In this document: in pieces, positions 26,033 to 33,771 of the stretch | Numbering within the stretch: the first letter of the stretch is position 1 | How the letters are laid out: every line of letters begins with the position of its first letter | Source of the DNA: Brockia lithotrophica | GTDB taxonomy: Bacteria > Bacillota > Bacilli > Thermicanales > DSM-22653 | Reading direction: 5' to 3' | DNA length: 64,000 nucleotides | Assembly (NCBI RefSeq): GCF_003633725.1 | Contig: NZ_RBIJ01000006.1 | Location: 62,001-126,000, forward strand | Notes under the pieces: generated by a model | What the model saw: the letters and a program-made list of their open reading frames with translations, nothing else | Databases searched by the model: none | Told to the model about the DNA's origin: nothing | Program-made: the position numbers and the translations under genes

Positions 26033-26605
26033 ATGAAGCGAATCCTTCTCGCCGTCGGAATCGTCGCCCTCCTCTTTGGGCTCCTCTGGGCAAAGGAAAG
26101 CGGCCACATCTGGGCTTCCGGGCAGGCCCGAGACGCCGCACCCCAACCAACCCCCGCAGGAAGTCCGCCGACAGAAGGCCGACCGCCCGAAACGGTCACG
26201 GATGCAAAGGCCGCCCGCGAGGTTTCCGATCGCCTCGTGTCCCTCGCCCTGCGCGACCCCTACGTCACTCGGGCCGCCGCGGTCGTCGCCGGCGACTTCG
26301 CGGTCGTGGCCATCGACGTTCCTCCGAACCTCGACGCCTCGCAAGTGAACACGACGAAGTACGCCGTAGCAGAAACGCTCCGCCGAGACCCTTACGGAGC
26401 CAAGGCCGTTGTCGTCGCCGATCCCGATCTCTACGGGCGCGTCGAAGAGCTCTCCCGCGCCATCCAAGAAGGAAGGCCGATCCAAGCGGTGCTCGACGAG
26501 CTCGCGGACATCGTTGCCCGCATCTCTCCCCAGCCGTCGCAGCCCCAACTCCCGGAAAGGTCCGGGCCGCAAACTCCGGAGCCCCCGGCATCTTCGGGCC
26601 AGTAG
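26033..26605 (+). CDS. YhcN/YlaJ-family sporulation protein
   Basis: A 190-residue protein with an N-terminal hydrophobic segment (ILLAVGIVALLFGLLWA), a Pro-rich linker, then a YhcN/YlaJ domain (~55-165): AAVVAGDFAVVAIDVPP, VAETLRRDPYGAKAVVVADPDLYGRV. Family members are spore-associated lipoproteins of Bacilli, but this one lacks a lipobox cysteine, so it is probably membrane-anchored or secreted. ATG 26033 follows GGAGGG at 6 bases. The C-terminus is Pro/Gln-rich. Confidence 0.8.
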   Translation: MKRILLAVGIVALLFGLLWAKESGHIWASGQARDAAPQPTPAGSPPTEGRPPETVTDAKAAREVSDRLVSLALRDPYVTRAAAVVAGDFAVVAIDVPPNLDASQVNTTKYAVAETLRRDPYGAKAVVVADPDLYGRVEELSRAIQEGRPIQAVLDELADIVARISPQPSQPQLPERSGPQTPEPPASSGQ

Positions 26606-26744
26606 GCTGCGTCTTTCGCCCGAGACGGGCGAAACGTCGGGGCCCGTCCCACACCTCCGCGCTTGACGTACAATGAAAGGAAGTGGCCGCTCCCGTTTCC
26701 GGTTGCGTCTCCGAACGAGAACGGCGCGGAAGGGAAGGGCAAAC

Positions 26745-27128
26745 ATGGACAAAACCTCCGGAGCGACGCAGGGAAAAAAGAAAAAACTGCCGGCGAAATC
26801 CGATCTTCCGCCCGGGGGGTCGGAAGGGGAAAGCGGCGAACTCGCGGCGCGCCAAAGGAAGCTACGAGAACTCGAGGAACGCATCGCCCGCCAGATCTCT
26901 CAGGTGGAACTCCTGGACGCCTTGTACACGCTCACCTCACCTCGGCGGGTAATCTGGCTAAACTTTCTCGCCGGAATCAGCCGCGGCCTCGGAATTACGA
27001 TCGGAGCAACGATCGTCTTTTTCGTAGTCGTCGTCCTCCTCCGCCACTTCGTCACGCTGCCGGTGATCGGAAAGTTCATCGCGCAGATCCTCGACTTCGT
27101 CGACGTCTACCGAAACCTCCCACGCTAG
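26745..27128 (+). CDS. DUF5665-type small membrane protein
   Basis: A 127-residue protein with a Lys-rich start, a coiled-coil segment (ARQRKLRELEERIARQISQVELLD), then the conserved block WLNFLAGISRGLGITIGATIVFFVVVV containing one membrane helix, and LPVIGKFIAQILDFV. This matches small DUF5665 proteins of Firmicutes; function unknown. ATG 26745 follows GGGAAGGG. A TACAAT at 26668-26673 may be its -10. The 3' half lies antisense to the next gene for 171 bp. Confidence 0.75.
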   Translation: MDKTSGATQGKKKKLPAKSDLPPGGSEGESGELAARQRKLRELEERIARQISQVELLDALYTLTSPRRVIWLNFLAGISRGLGITIGATIVFFVVVVLLRHFVTLPVIGKFIAQILDFVDVYRNLPR

Positions 27129-27623
27129 TCCGCCCCGTTCGGACCTGTCGGTGCGGCTCCGTACGTCTTCTTCCGCCGCCGAGACGGCGAGCACGGCTTC
27201 CAGAGGGACGAATTCCCCCTCCCCGCCCCCTTCGGCGAGATCCTCGGTGAGGCTGTGGGCTAGGAGGAAATCGGAGGCGGTGTCGGCGGAAGCGGCGACT
27301 TCTTCAGGAAAGATCGCCCCGTAGCGCGGGTCGCGCCGGATCGCCTCGATCAGGAGGTCTGCGGCCCACCTTTCGACCTCCCAAATCGCCTCTTCTTCCC
27401 CACGGAGGTAGCGTACGCGCACGCGCCGAGGACCGAGCGCCACGGCAAGAGGGACGATTCCGTGGTCTTTCCGGAGGATCTCGCGAAAGAGGGCCTCCGT
27501 CCGCCGCGCCGGGCGGTCGGCGGGTCGTTCCTGTACGACGCGGAAGATCTGCAGCCACTGCATGAAATCTCGCTCGCGCAAGCTTTCTTCCACCGTCTTC
27601 CCTCCCGTGTAGGGCCGCATGCG
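26958..27623 (-). CDS. Hypothetical protein, antisense to the DUF5665 gene at its 3' end
   Basis: A 221-residue protein, not recognised. The first ~165 residues look like a folded protein (RDFMQWLQIFRVVQE, PLAVALGPRRVRVRYLRGEE, FLLAHSLTEDLA). The last ~55 are an Asp/Glu-rich stretch that is simply the reverse frame of the DUF5665 gene. ATG 27623 follows CGGGGTG at 5 bases. Either the gene really runs 171 bp into its convergent neighbour or a stop has been lost. Confidence 0.55.
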   Translation of the reverse strand, partial: RMRPYTGGKTVEESLRERDFMQWLQIFRVVQERPADRPARRTEALFREILRKDHGIVPLAVALGPRRVRVRYLRGEEEAIWEVERWAADLLIEAIRRDPRYGAIFPEEVAASADTASDFLLAHSLTEDLAEGGGEGEFVPLEAVLAVSAAEEDVRSRTDRSERGGLAWEVSVDVDEVEDLRDELSDHRQRDEVAEEDDDYEKDDRCSDRNSEAAADSGEKV

Positions 27624-27720
27624 GACACCCCGACCTGGTTTTGGCGATTCCGGTTCGGAAACGGCGCACGGGTTTTCCAACCGATGCGGCCGAACCCCTA
27701 CGGGCGTAACGATACACGAA

Positions 27721-27752
27721 CGGACCTCACGGCGCCTCGCGCCGGAGGTCCG
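27721..27752. repeat. GC-rich inverted repeat
   Basis: Arms 27721-27728 and 27745-27752 (8 bp, perfect) enclose a second 6-bp stem with a 3-base loop. It lies between two minus-strand genes and may be a terminator for the upstream one, but no clear T-tract follows. Confidence 0.4.
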
Positions 27753-27839
27753 ATGGACAAACGCCTTTTTCGAATTCGAACTCCGCGTTAGGGGAGAAGG
27801 AAGCCCGCGCGCTCGCCTACGTCCCAAAGTCGCACGCGC

Positions 27840-28433
27840 CTACAATTCGTAGAGGAGCATTTCGCGGCGAAGGACACGCAGGCGCGCCTTGGCGCGTTCC
27901 GCGGCTTCCGCGTCGCCCCGTCGCAAAGCCTCCCCTAGTTCGTCAAGCGCGGCGTCCAGCTCCGCGCGCAGGGCGGGGATCCGCTCCTCGACGTCCGTGC
28001 GCGTGAGGGCCTCTATGACCTTTTCCGCCGACTCCCAATCCTTCTTGTCGAGTAGGACCTTGCGCTGGTTTCCGCTGATCTCCGTGATCCTTACGACTTC
28101 TCCGTACTGGACGTGCTGGACCACCAAAACTTCCTTGCTGTAGTACTTGATCGTCGCGTGCCCGCGATGGCGTACGACGAAGTCGCGAAACGCTTCGGCC
28201 GCACTCTTTTGGGAAAACTGGACGCGGCGGGTGACGAGGCGCAGTTCTCCGTTGCGGCGACGAAACACGAGCTCGACGGCTTGCTCGCCCTCGATCCGGA
28301 GAACGCGATCGCTCCCCCGCTCGATCTCCTGCACCCGAACTCCACGGTTTCGCAAATCCTCCAGGAAACCGCTCACCTCGTCCTCGGTCACCCAGAGCTC
28401 GACGTCGCTCGCTTCCAAGAGGAACGCCGCCAC
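27840..28433 (-). CDS. Conserved hypothetical protein
   Basis: A 197-residue cytosolic protein, not firmly recognised. It has an alpha/beta N-terminal half (DVELWVTEDEVSGFLEDL, LVTRRVQFSQKSAAEAFRDF), a beta-rich middle (HATIKYYSKEVLVVQHVQYG) and a C-terminal helical pair rich in Ala/Glu/Arg (~140-190). I recall similarly built proteins in Paenibacillus-type genomes, sometimes misannotated as peptide-synthetase modules. GTG 28433 follows GGGGGAGG at 5 bases, behind an extended -10. Confidence 0.7.
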   Translation of the reverse strand: MAAFLLEASDVELWVTEDEVSGFLEDLRNRGVRVQEIERGSDRVLRIEGEQAVELVFRRRNGELRLVTRRVQFSQKSAAEAFRDFVVRHRGHATIKYYSKEVLVVQHVQYGEVVRITEISGNQRKVLLDKKDWESAEKVIEALTRTDVEERIPALRAELDAALDELGEALRRGDAEAAERAKARLRVLRREMLLYEL

Positions 28434-28495
28434 CGCGCCCTCCCCCTTCCGGGCCTATGTTCTGTGAATTCAAACATCTGCCGGAGAGTAGTCCT

Positions 28496-28504
28496 ATTGT
28501 ACCA
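28496..28504 (-). promoter_or_regulatory. Extended -10 promoter
   Basis: TGGTACAAT on the minus strand, about 60 bases upstream of the 28433 start; TTGCGC 18 bases further upstream is a weak -35. Confidence 0.6.
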
Positions 28505-28567
28505 CTGCGACCAACCGCTGCGCAAGACGCGATCCTTCCGGCAAATCCTGCCGCGGCGGGGTACGGG

Positions 28568-29047
28568 CTACGCGTGCGTTCGTCCGCGGCCGTCTTCCGA
28601 AGGTTCGGGGCGCGGAGCGGCAAAGGACTGCCGGAAAGCGTGCCCCTCGGCGAGGAGACGGGCACAATACTCCATGATTTCTTTTCGGCGGACGATGCCG
28701 ATGAAGATGTCCCGCGCATCGACGACGGGAACGAAGTTTTGCTCCGTGGCGAGCGAGATGAGGTCTTCGATGCGCGCGTCGATGCGTACCGCCGCGTGGT
28801 GTTTGTACCAGGGTACGTCGCCCACACGCAACGTGTGAACGCTTTCAAAAGGATGCTCCTCGTTTTCCACGAGGTAGCGCAAGGCGTCGCCCTCAGAAAA
28901 GGTACCCGCATACCTTCCGTCGTCGTCGACGACGGGCACGGCGTTGTACCCGTGTCCGTGCATGAGTTCGATCGCCCGCCGCAGGGTCATTCGCGGCGTT
29001 ACGTACACGACCTCGCGCTTCGGAATCAAGAAAAAGGCGATGTGCAT
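28568..29047 (-). CDS. CBS-pair protein, CbpB/YkuL-like
   Basis: A 159-residue protein made of two CBS motifs (LRRAIELMHGHGYNAVPVVDDDGRYAGTFSEGDAL and IEDLISLATEQNFVPVVDARDIFIGIVRRKEIMEY taken together) with a FFLIPKREVVYV start. Size and layout match Bacillus YkuL/CbpB, which binds cyclic di-AMP and acts on the Rel (p)ppGpp enzyme. The Arg/Glu-rich tail is extra. ATG 29047 follows AAGGAGGG. The ligand assignment is inference from the family. Confidence 0.82.
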   Translation of the reverse strand: MHIAFFLIPKREVVYVTPRMTLRRAIELMHGHGYNAVPVVDDDGRYAGTFSEGDALRYLVENEEHPFESVHTLRVGDVPWYKHHAAVRIDARIEDLISLATEQNFVPVVDARDIFIGIVRRKEIMEYCARLLAEGHAFRQSFAAPRPEPSEDGRGRTHA

Positions 29048-29078
29048 TGCTGCACATCCCTCCTTCCCCGCTAAGGCC

Positions 29079-29084
29079 ATTATA
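29079..29084 (-). promoter_or_regulatory. -10 box of the CBS-protein gene
   Basis: A consensus TATAAT on the minus strand 32 bases before the start codon; no good -35. Confidence 0.55.
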
Positions 29085-29195
29085 CTACACACCCCACCCC
29101 CGCTCATGCCGGAAAAGGCGGAGAAAATTCCCCGGCGGGGGAAGAAAAAAACTTGGCCCGTACCGGTCAAGGGTCTTCCCCTCGCGGCCGACGGG

Positions 29196-29204
29196 TGCTA
29201 TACT
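29196..29204 (+). promoter_or_regulatory. Extended -10 promoter of speA
   Basis: TGCTATACT, leaving a leader of about 120 bases before the decarboxylase start. No riboswitch class was recognised in that leader. Confidence 0.5.
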
Positions 29205-29330
29205 CTGCCCGTACTCAAAGCGGAGCTCTTCCTCGCCGCCGGAGCGTGGGGAGATGCGCCATTCGATCGATTGTTTTGACGTTCCGGTCCCGGCACTCGG
29301 GTCCGAGCAACGGCCGTGGAGGTGAGGGCC

Positions 29331-30857
29331 GTGTCCAACTTCCCGTTCCCCCCCGCATCCGGTGAACACCCGTCGTACGCGCCGGAAGAACCCCAACGCG
29401 TCCTCGACCCCGCGCGGCATCGCCGCGCCCCCATCCTCGAAGCGCTTACCGCCCACGTCGCGCGCACCCGGGCCGCCTTTCACATCCCGGGACACAAAGG
29501 CGGCCGGGGGATGGACCCCGAATTCCGGCGCATTTTGGGGCGTCAAGCCCTCGCCTTCGACCTGATCAACATCGCCCCGTTGGACGACCTACACGCACCT
29601 ACGGGGGCGATTCGCGAGGCGGAAGCGTTGGCCGCGGAGCTCTACGCCGCCGAAGACGCGTTTTTCTCCGTGCAGGGGACGACGACGGCCATCGAGGCCA
29701 TGCTCCTTTCGGCCCTCCGCCCGGGAGAAAAGGTGCTCCTCCCGCGCAACGTGCACAAATCCGTCCTTTCCGGGCTCATCCTGAGCGGTGCGATTCCCGT
29801 TTTCCTCACCCCGGAAGCCGACCCTGTCCTCGGAATCCTCCACGGGCTTACGCCCGAGGTCGTCGCCCGCGCACTGGACGAGCACCCCGATGCCCGCGCC
29901 CTTCTCCTCGTACATCCGACGTACTACGGCACGGGATCCCCCCTCGAAACGATCGTCTCCCTCGCCCACTCCCGAGGAATTCCCGTGCTCGTAGACGCCG
30001 CCCACGGGGCACACCTCCCCTTCCATCCCGACCTTCCCGTATTTCCCACCTATGCCGGGGCGGACCTCGTGGCGGTGAGCATGCACAAACTCGGCAGCGC
30101 GCTCACGCAGGCCTCTCTCCTCCTCCGTCAGGGACCTTTCGTATCCCGGGAGCGCGTGCGGGCGAGCATGAACCTCCTCCAAACGACGTCTTCTTCTTAC
30201 CTGCTTCTCGCCTCTCTCGACGCGGCACGCCGCTTCCTCGCCCTCGAAGGAAGGCGACGGGTGGGGCGTGCCGTGCGCCTGGCGCTCCGCGCCCGCGATA
30301 AGGCGGGGCGTCTGGACGGGCTGTACGTCCCTGGGCCGTTCCGTCCGGAATTGGGGTTCAGCTTCGATCCGACGAAGCTCCTCGTCTACGTCGCCGATCT
30401 GGGTCTGAGCGGCGCGGAAGTCGAGCGCATCCTCCGCGAGCGCTTTGCCCTGGAGGTCGAACTTTCCGATCCCTTCAACGTCCTCTTCGTGATTTCCATA
30501 GGCGATACGGAACGGAGCATCGCCCTTCTCCTTCAGGCCTTGGAGTACCTCGTGCGGGAGGAGAGACGAGACGTCCCCAAGGTCATGCCCTTCCTCCTCC
30601 CCCCCGAGGCCCCACTCGTGATCTCGCCCCGCGAGGCCCACTTTGCCGAAGGCGAGCTCGTCCCCCTCGAGGAGGCCGAGGGGCGAATTTCGGGCGAGGC
30701 GGTCGTCACGTACCCGCCGGGAATTCCCCTCGTCCTCCCGGGAGAACGCTGGACCTCCCAACTCCTCGCCTACGTGGAGTTTGCCCGTTCCCGAGGAGTG
30801 GAAGTGCGAGGCACGTCGCATCCGAAGGCGCACGTCGTGCGCGTCGTGGCCGAATGA
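29331..30857 (+). CDS. speA: PLP-dependent amino acid decarboxylase (arginine/lysine/ornithine type)
   Basis: A 508-residue fold-I PLP decarboxylase of the Bacillus SpeA/YaaO type. Visible are AAFHIPGHKGGRGMD at the start, the substrate-binding SVQGTTTAIEAML, the cofactor Asp in VDAAHGAHLPF, and the Schiff-base Lys in VSMHKLGSALTQAS. The C-terminal small domain has the YPPGIPLVLPGE motif. The likely reaction is arginine to agmatine for polyamine synthesis; lysine cannot be excluded. GTG 29331 follows GGAGGTGA. The neighbouring SR1P gene supports speA, since SR1 lies beside speA in B. subtilis. Confidence 0.85.
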   Translation: MSNFPFPPASGEHPSYAPEEPQRVLDPARHRRAPILEALTAHVARTRAAFHIPGHKGGRGMDPEFRRILGRQALAFDLINIAPLDDLHAPTGAIREAEALAAELYAAEDAFFSVQGTTTAIEAMLLSALRPGEKVLLPRNVHKSVLSGLILSGAIPVFLTPEADPVLGILHGLTPEVVARALDEHPDARALLLVHPTYYGTGSPLETIVSLAHSRGIPVLVDAAHGAHLPFHPDLPVFPTYAGADLVAVSMHKLGSALTQASLLLRQGPFVSRERVRASMNLLQTTSSSYLLLASLDAARRFLALEGRRRVGRAVRLALRARDKAGRLDGLYVPGPFRPELGFSFDPTKLLVYVADLGLSGAEVERILRERFALEVELSDPFNVLFVISIGDTERSIALLLQALEYLVREERRDVPKVMPFLLPPEAPLVISPREAHFAEGELVPLEEAEGRISGEAVVTYPPGIPLVLPGERWTSQLLAYVEFARSRGVEVRGTSHPKAHVVRVVAE

Positions 30858-30888
30858 CAAAAGGCGGCGTTTTTCAAACGTGCGCGCA

Positions 30889-30918
30889 GAGAGGGTCGGG
30901 GACGTCCCCGACCCTCTC
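30889..30918. terminator. Convergent terminator, 30-bp perfect palindrome
   Basis: Arms 30889-30903 and 30904-30918 are exactly complementary. It stands between speA (+) and the SR1P gene (-), with T-containing sequence on both outer sides (CGTCGTTTTG on the plus strand). Confidence 0.75.
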
Positions 30919-30930
30919 CGTCGTTTTGCC

Positions 30931-31062
30931 TTAGTCTTCGTCCTCGCAGGGCTCTGAACGGTGTTCACACTCCGGGTCCACGCCGTAGAGAACCACCACC
31001 CGATCGCTCTCGAAGTACTCGATCGTCCGCCCGCAGTACTGGCACACGACCTGACCGAGCAT
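30931..31062 (-). CDS. SR1P-like small protein (GapA-binding peptide family)
   Basis: A 43-residue protein: MLGQVVCQYCGRTIEYFESD, then VVVLYG and a Cys/His/acidic tail. This matches the SR1P pattern (VCQ-x2-C, IE-x-FE, V-x-LYG). In B. subtilis SR1P is encoded by the dual-function small RNA SR1, binds GapA and promotes its interaction with RNase J1. ATG 31062 follows GGGAGGGG. The ~130-base leader could itself have an RNA role; that is inference. Confidence 0.82.
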   Translation of the reverse strand: MLGQVVCQYCGRTIEYFESDRVVVLYGVDPECEHRSEPCEDED

Positions 31063-31116
31063 CCCCCGGTCCCCCTCCCGTTCCTTCCTCTCGCTCTCTG
31101 AATTTCGCGCAGCGCG

Positions 31117-31130
31117 CGGAAGCGCTTTCC
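31117..31130. promoter_or_regulatory. cre-like palindrome in the SR1P leader
   Basis: CGGAAGCGCTTTCC matches 11 of 14 positions of an ideal CcpA site (TGAAAGCGCTTTCA). SR1 in B. subtilis is repressed by glucose through CcpN and, weakly, CcpA, so a carbon-control site here would make sense. The match is imperfect. Confidence 0.35.
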
Positions 31131-31200
31131 AAGTTGGGCGGAAAAGACCCGCACCAAAATAGCACAATGGCCGATGGATTCGTGATTGTGTCCCTCTATA

Positions 31201-31230
31201 AGGATATTCCGTATGTCACATTTGCGTCAA
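31201..31230 (-). promoter_or_regulatory. Promoter of the SR1P transcript
   Basis: On the minus strand TTGACG (31230-31225), an 18-base spacer and TATCCT (31206-31201). It predicts a leader of about 130 bases. Confidence 0.5.
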
Positions 31231-31341
31231 GGGGGAGGGACATCTGCGACCGAGTGCCCTTGGCTGCGCCTCGGCGTTGTCTCGGAAACGGGCGGTCTGG
31301 TAAGATGAAGGCAAACACGCAAGGGTGAGGGGGGAATCCGG

Positions 31342-31761
31342 GTGCGGCGGAGCACGTTCGTCGTCTGGCCCAAGGGCGAAGGAGAAGGAATTTCCCTCGA
31401 AGCGTTGCGCGCGGCCCTCGAGGAGTACCGCGGGCGCTTGGAAAAGACCGGCGAGCAACTGGACGCCCCTTACGCCAGCTGGGCTTTCCCTTACGAAATC
31501 GAGGAGCGGGAACGCCACGGCATCCGCTATCTCTACCTTCGCGGGAAGGGAGTAACCCCTCAGGAATACACGGGACTCCTCCTCACCGCTGGGAGCGCAG
31601 ACGGACAAAACGTCGTCCAGATCACCGTCGTGCGGGGGGCCACGGACGGCGACTTCGCCAAGGCCAACGAACTCGCCCGGTACCTTGCGCGCAGGTGGAA
31701 GGCAGAAATCGTCCTCTTCACGGGCAAGGTGAAGCGGCAGTACGCCCACGCCAAACGCTGA
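31342..31761 (+). CDS. DUF1885-type conserved protein
   Basis: A 139-residue cytosolic protein with a helical N-terminus (LEALRAALEEYRGRLEKTGEQL), then WAFPYEIEER and a beta-rich part (YLYLRGKG...NVVQITVVRGATDGDFAKANELARYLARRW). Length and pattern fit the small Bacilli family DUF1885, of unknown function. GTG 31342 follows a GGGGGG ribosome site. It is followed by a GNAT gene 36 bp downstream, probably in one operon. Confidence 0.68.
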   Translation: MRRSTFVVWPKGEGEGISLEALRAALEEYRGRLEKTGEQLDAPYASWAFPYEIEERERHGIRYLYLRGKGVTPQEYTGLLLTAGSADGQNVVQITVVRGATDGDFAKANELARYLARRWKAEIVLFTGKVKRQYAHAKR

Positions 31762-31797
31762 TCTGGCGCCCGACGATGGTCCGGAGGCGAAGAAACC

Positions 31798-32304
31798 GTG
31801 GATCGAGCACAGTCCCGCTCGGGCAAGGGCGGGATTTCCGTCTTGCCCGTCGTCGACGAAGCGGACATGCGCGAGTGCTTTGCCGTACGGCGGGAGGTCT
31901 TCGTAGAAGAACAGGGCGTTCCCGAAGAGCTCGAATGGGATGAGGTGGACCGGCAAAGAAAGGCTGTGTATCTCGCCGCCTTCGCCGAAGGAAAGGTCAT
32001 CGGCTGCCTGCGCCTTCGGCCCGTTGGGGAATCTGCACTCAAGGTCGAACGCCTTGCCGTGCGCGCCCCGTGGCGGGGACGCGGCATCGGCTCGGCGCTC
32101 ATGGAAGCCGCGGAAAGTTGGGCGCAAGGCCACGGGTACCGCCGTATGGTCGTGCATGCCCAGGTTCGGGTCGTCGACTTTTACCTGCGCCTCGGGTATA
32201 CGAAAAATCCCCGCCCTCCCTTCGAAGAGGCGGGGATCCTACACGTAGCCATGGAAAAGACCTTATCCACCGAGGCAAACCGCCTGCCTCTTACAGGCCC
32301 ATGA
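31798..32304 (+). CDS. GNAT-family N-acetyltransferase
   Basis: A 168-residue acetyltransferase of the ElaA/YjcF-like group. CFAVRREVFVEEQGVPEELEWDE is the usual N-terminal block. LKVERLAVRAPWRGRGIGSALMEAAE holds the acetyl-CoA-binding R-x2-G-x-G loop, and FYLRLGYTKNPRPPFEEAGILHVAMEK closes the fold. GTG 31798 follows GGAGG at 10 bases. Substrate unknown. The last 14 bases overlap the convergent fabI gene. Confidence 0.85.
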   Translation: MDRAQSRSGKGGISVLPVVDEADMRECFAVRREVFVEEQGVPEELEWDEVDRQRKAVYLAAFAEGKVIGCLRLRPVGESALKVERLAVRAPWRGRGIGSALMEAAESWAQGHGYRRMVVHAQVRVVDFYLRLGYTKNPRPPFEEAGILHVAMEKTLSTEANRLPLTGP

Positions 32305-33073
32305 TCCCGTAGCCGGCGTCGACGTAGAGGACTTCGCCGGTAATCCCCGAGGACCAATCGGAGAGGAGGAAGAGGGCGGCATTGGCCACCTCTTCCGCCG
32401 TGATGTTCCGCCGGAGAGGGGCGCGCTCCTCCACGATCCCGAGGATCCGAGTAAACCCAGCAATCCCCCGGGCGGAAAGGGTACGCACGGGGCCGGCGGA
32501 CACGGCGTTTACCCGGACTCCGTCTCCGCCGAGATCGTAGGCGAGGTAGCGCACGGACGCCTCGAGCGCGGCTTTCGCGACACCCATCACGTTGTAGTGC
32601 GGTACGACGCGTTCGCTTCCGAGGTACGTGAGGGTGACGACCGCAGCGCCAGGACGAAACGCCGGGCGCAAGGCGCGGGCGAGGGCCACCAGCGAATACA
32701 CGCTCACGTTGTGCGCGAGGAGAAATCCCTCGCGCGAGGTGTCAATAAAGGCGCCGTCGAGTTCCTCTTTCCGGGCGAAAGCCACGGAGTGCACGAGACC
32801 CGCGAGGGAAATCCCTTCCTCGCGTACGAAGGTGGCGAGCGCTTCGATGTCCTCGTCCCGTTCGACGTCGAGGGAAAAGAGGCGATGGTTCCCCTCCCCA
32901 GGAAGCGAGGGAATGAGCTTTCGGAGCGCTTCGCCGGAACGTTCGAGGCGGTAGGTAAAGAGGAGGTTCGCCCCGCCTGCGGCGAGCTTTTCCGCGATCG
33001 CCCAGGCGATGCTGCGCTCGTTCGTCACGCCGGTGACCACGTACGTACGTCCGCTTAGGTCGAGACAGAGCAT
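32291..33073 (-). CDS. fabI: Enoyl-ACP reductase (NADH)
   Basis: Completes each elongation cycle by reducing trans-2-enoyl-ACP; it acts with the fab enzymes at the window start. A 260-residue atypical short-chain dehydrogenase with GVTNERSIAWAIAEKLA (cofactor loop), SLDVERDEDI, HSVAFARKEEL and the Tyr/Lys pair in YLGSERVVPHYNVMGVAKAALE. ATG 33073 is 8-9 bases from GGGAGGTG. It is not in the main fab block and shows no FapR box. Confidence 0.94.
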   Translation of the reverse strand: MLCLDLSGRTYVVTGVTNERSIAWAIAEKLAAGGANLLFTYRLERSGEALRKLIPSLPGEGNHRLFSLDVERDEDIEALATFVREEGISLAGLVHSVAFARKEELDGAFIDTSREGFLLAHNVSVYSLVALARALRPAFRPGAAVVTLTYLGSERVVPHYNVMGVAKAALEASVRYLAYDLGGDGVRVNAVSAGPVRTLSARGIAGFTRILGIVEERAPLRRNITAEEVANAALFLLSDWSSGITGEVLYVDAGYGIMGL

Positions 33074-33102
33074 GGCGGCCACACCTCCCGACGTTGGCCC
33101 GG

Positions 33103-33111
33103 AGTATACCA
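33103..33111 (-). promoter_or_regulatory. Extended -10 promoter of fabI
   Basis: TGGTATACT on the minus strand, 30 bases upstream of the start codon; no clear -35. Confidence 0.6.
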
Positions 33112-33155
33112 GAGCGCGTCCCCCGTCGCAAGACGGCCGAGGACGCGCTCTTCCT

Positions 33156-33692
33156 TCATCGGGAGATCGGTACCGCGAGGGATTCCGCCGGCACCGGCTC
33201 TACGTCCGCAACTACGTACTCTACTTCCCGCCCGGACTTCCGGTAGAGCTCGGATGCGCGCATCAATCCGTGGTAGACGGCGTACGGAAGGGTCACGTCG
33301 CGAAGGCGGAGGATTTCCGCGTACTCTCCTGGACGGTTTCGCGGGGCAATGCGGACGAGGTACACGGTACCCGACCGGAAGTCGCGGCCGCCCGCCAAGA
33401 CCACGTATCCGAGGTCTTGCAAGATTTCCCCGAGGTCAAACACCCCCAAATCGTCGTAGTCGCGAAGCCCCTTCCCCTCAAAGAGGGCGTACCAGGCGTC
33501 CTCCAGGGTACGGAGGGGGCGATCGGGGGGCCGCTCTACGCGGACAACGGCTCCGTCTGGATACACGAAAACGAGGGAGCTGCGGTAGGAAAGCACGGCC
33601 TCGTCGCCCTGCAAGCGGTCGGCAAAGAGGAAGTGGCGGGCGGGGAAGAGCAGGCGAAAGATCTGCGCCACAGACAAGGCGGCGATTTCCAT
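33156..33692 (-). CDS. Hypothetical protein
   Basis: A 178-residue protein, not recognised. It seems to be an alpha/beta cytosolic protein (IAALSVAQIFRLLFPARHFLFADRL; VLSYRSSLVFVYPDGAVVRVERPPDRP; GYVVLAGGRDFRSGTVYLVRI). ATG 33692 follows GGGGAGG; a GTG at 33725 is an alternative. It is the last gene of a run with the YtfJ and DUF2953 genes, 80 bp after ytfJ, so it may belong to that sporulation-linked unit. Confidence 0.65.
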   Translation of the reverse strand: MEIAALSVAQIFRLLFPARHFLFADRLQGDEAVLSYRSSLVFVYPDGAVVRVERPPDRPLRTLEDAWYALFEGKGLRDYDDLGVFDLGEILQDLGYVVLAGGRDFRSGTVYLVRIAPRNRPGEYAEILRLRDVTLPYAVYHGLMRASELYRKSGREVEYVVADVEPVPAESLAVPISR

Positions 33693-33771
33693 CCCTTCCC
33701 CCTCCCCTCCGGTCTTCCGAAACACGCTGGGAGGGGCGCCGGCCGACCGAAACGGGGTGAGGGAAGGTCGT

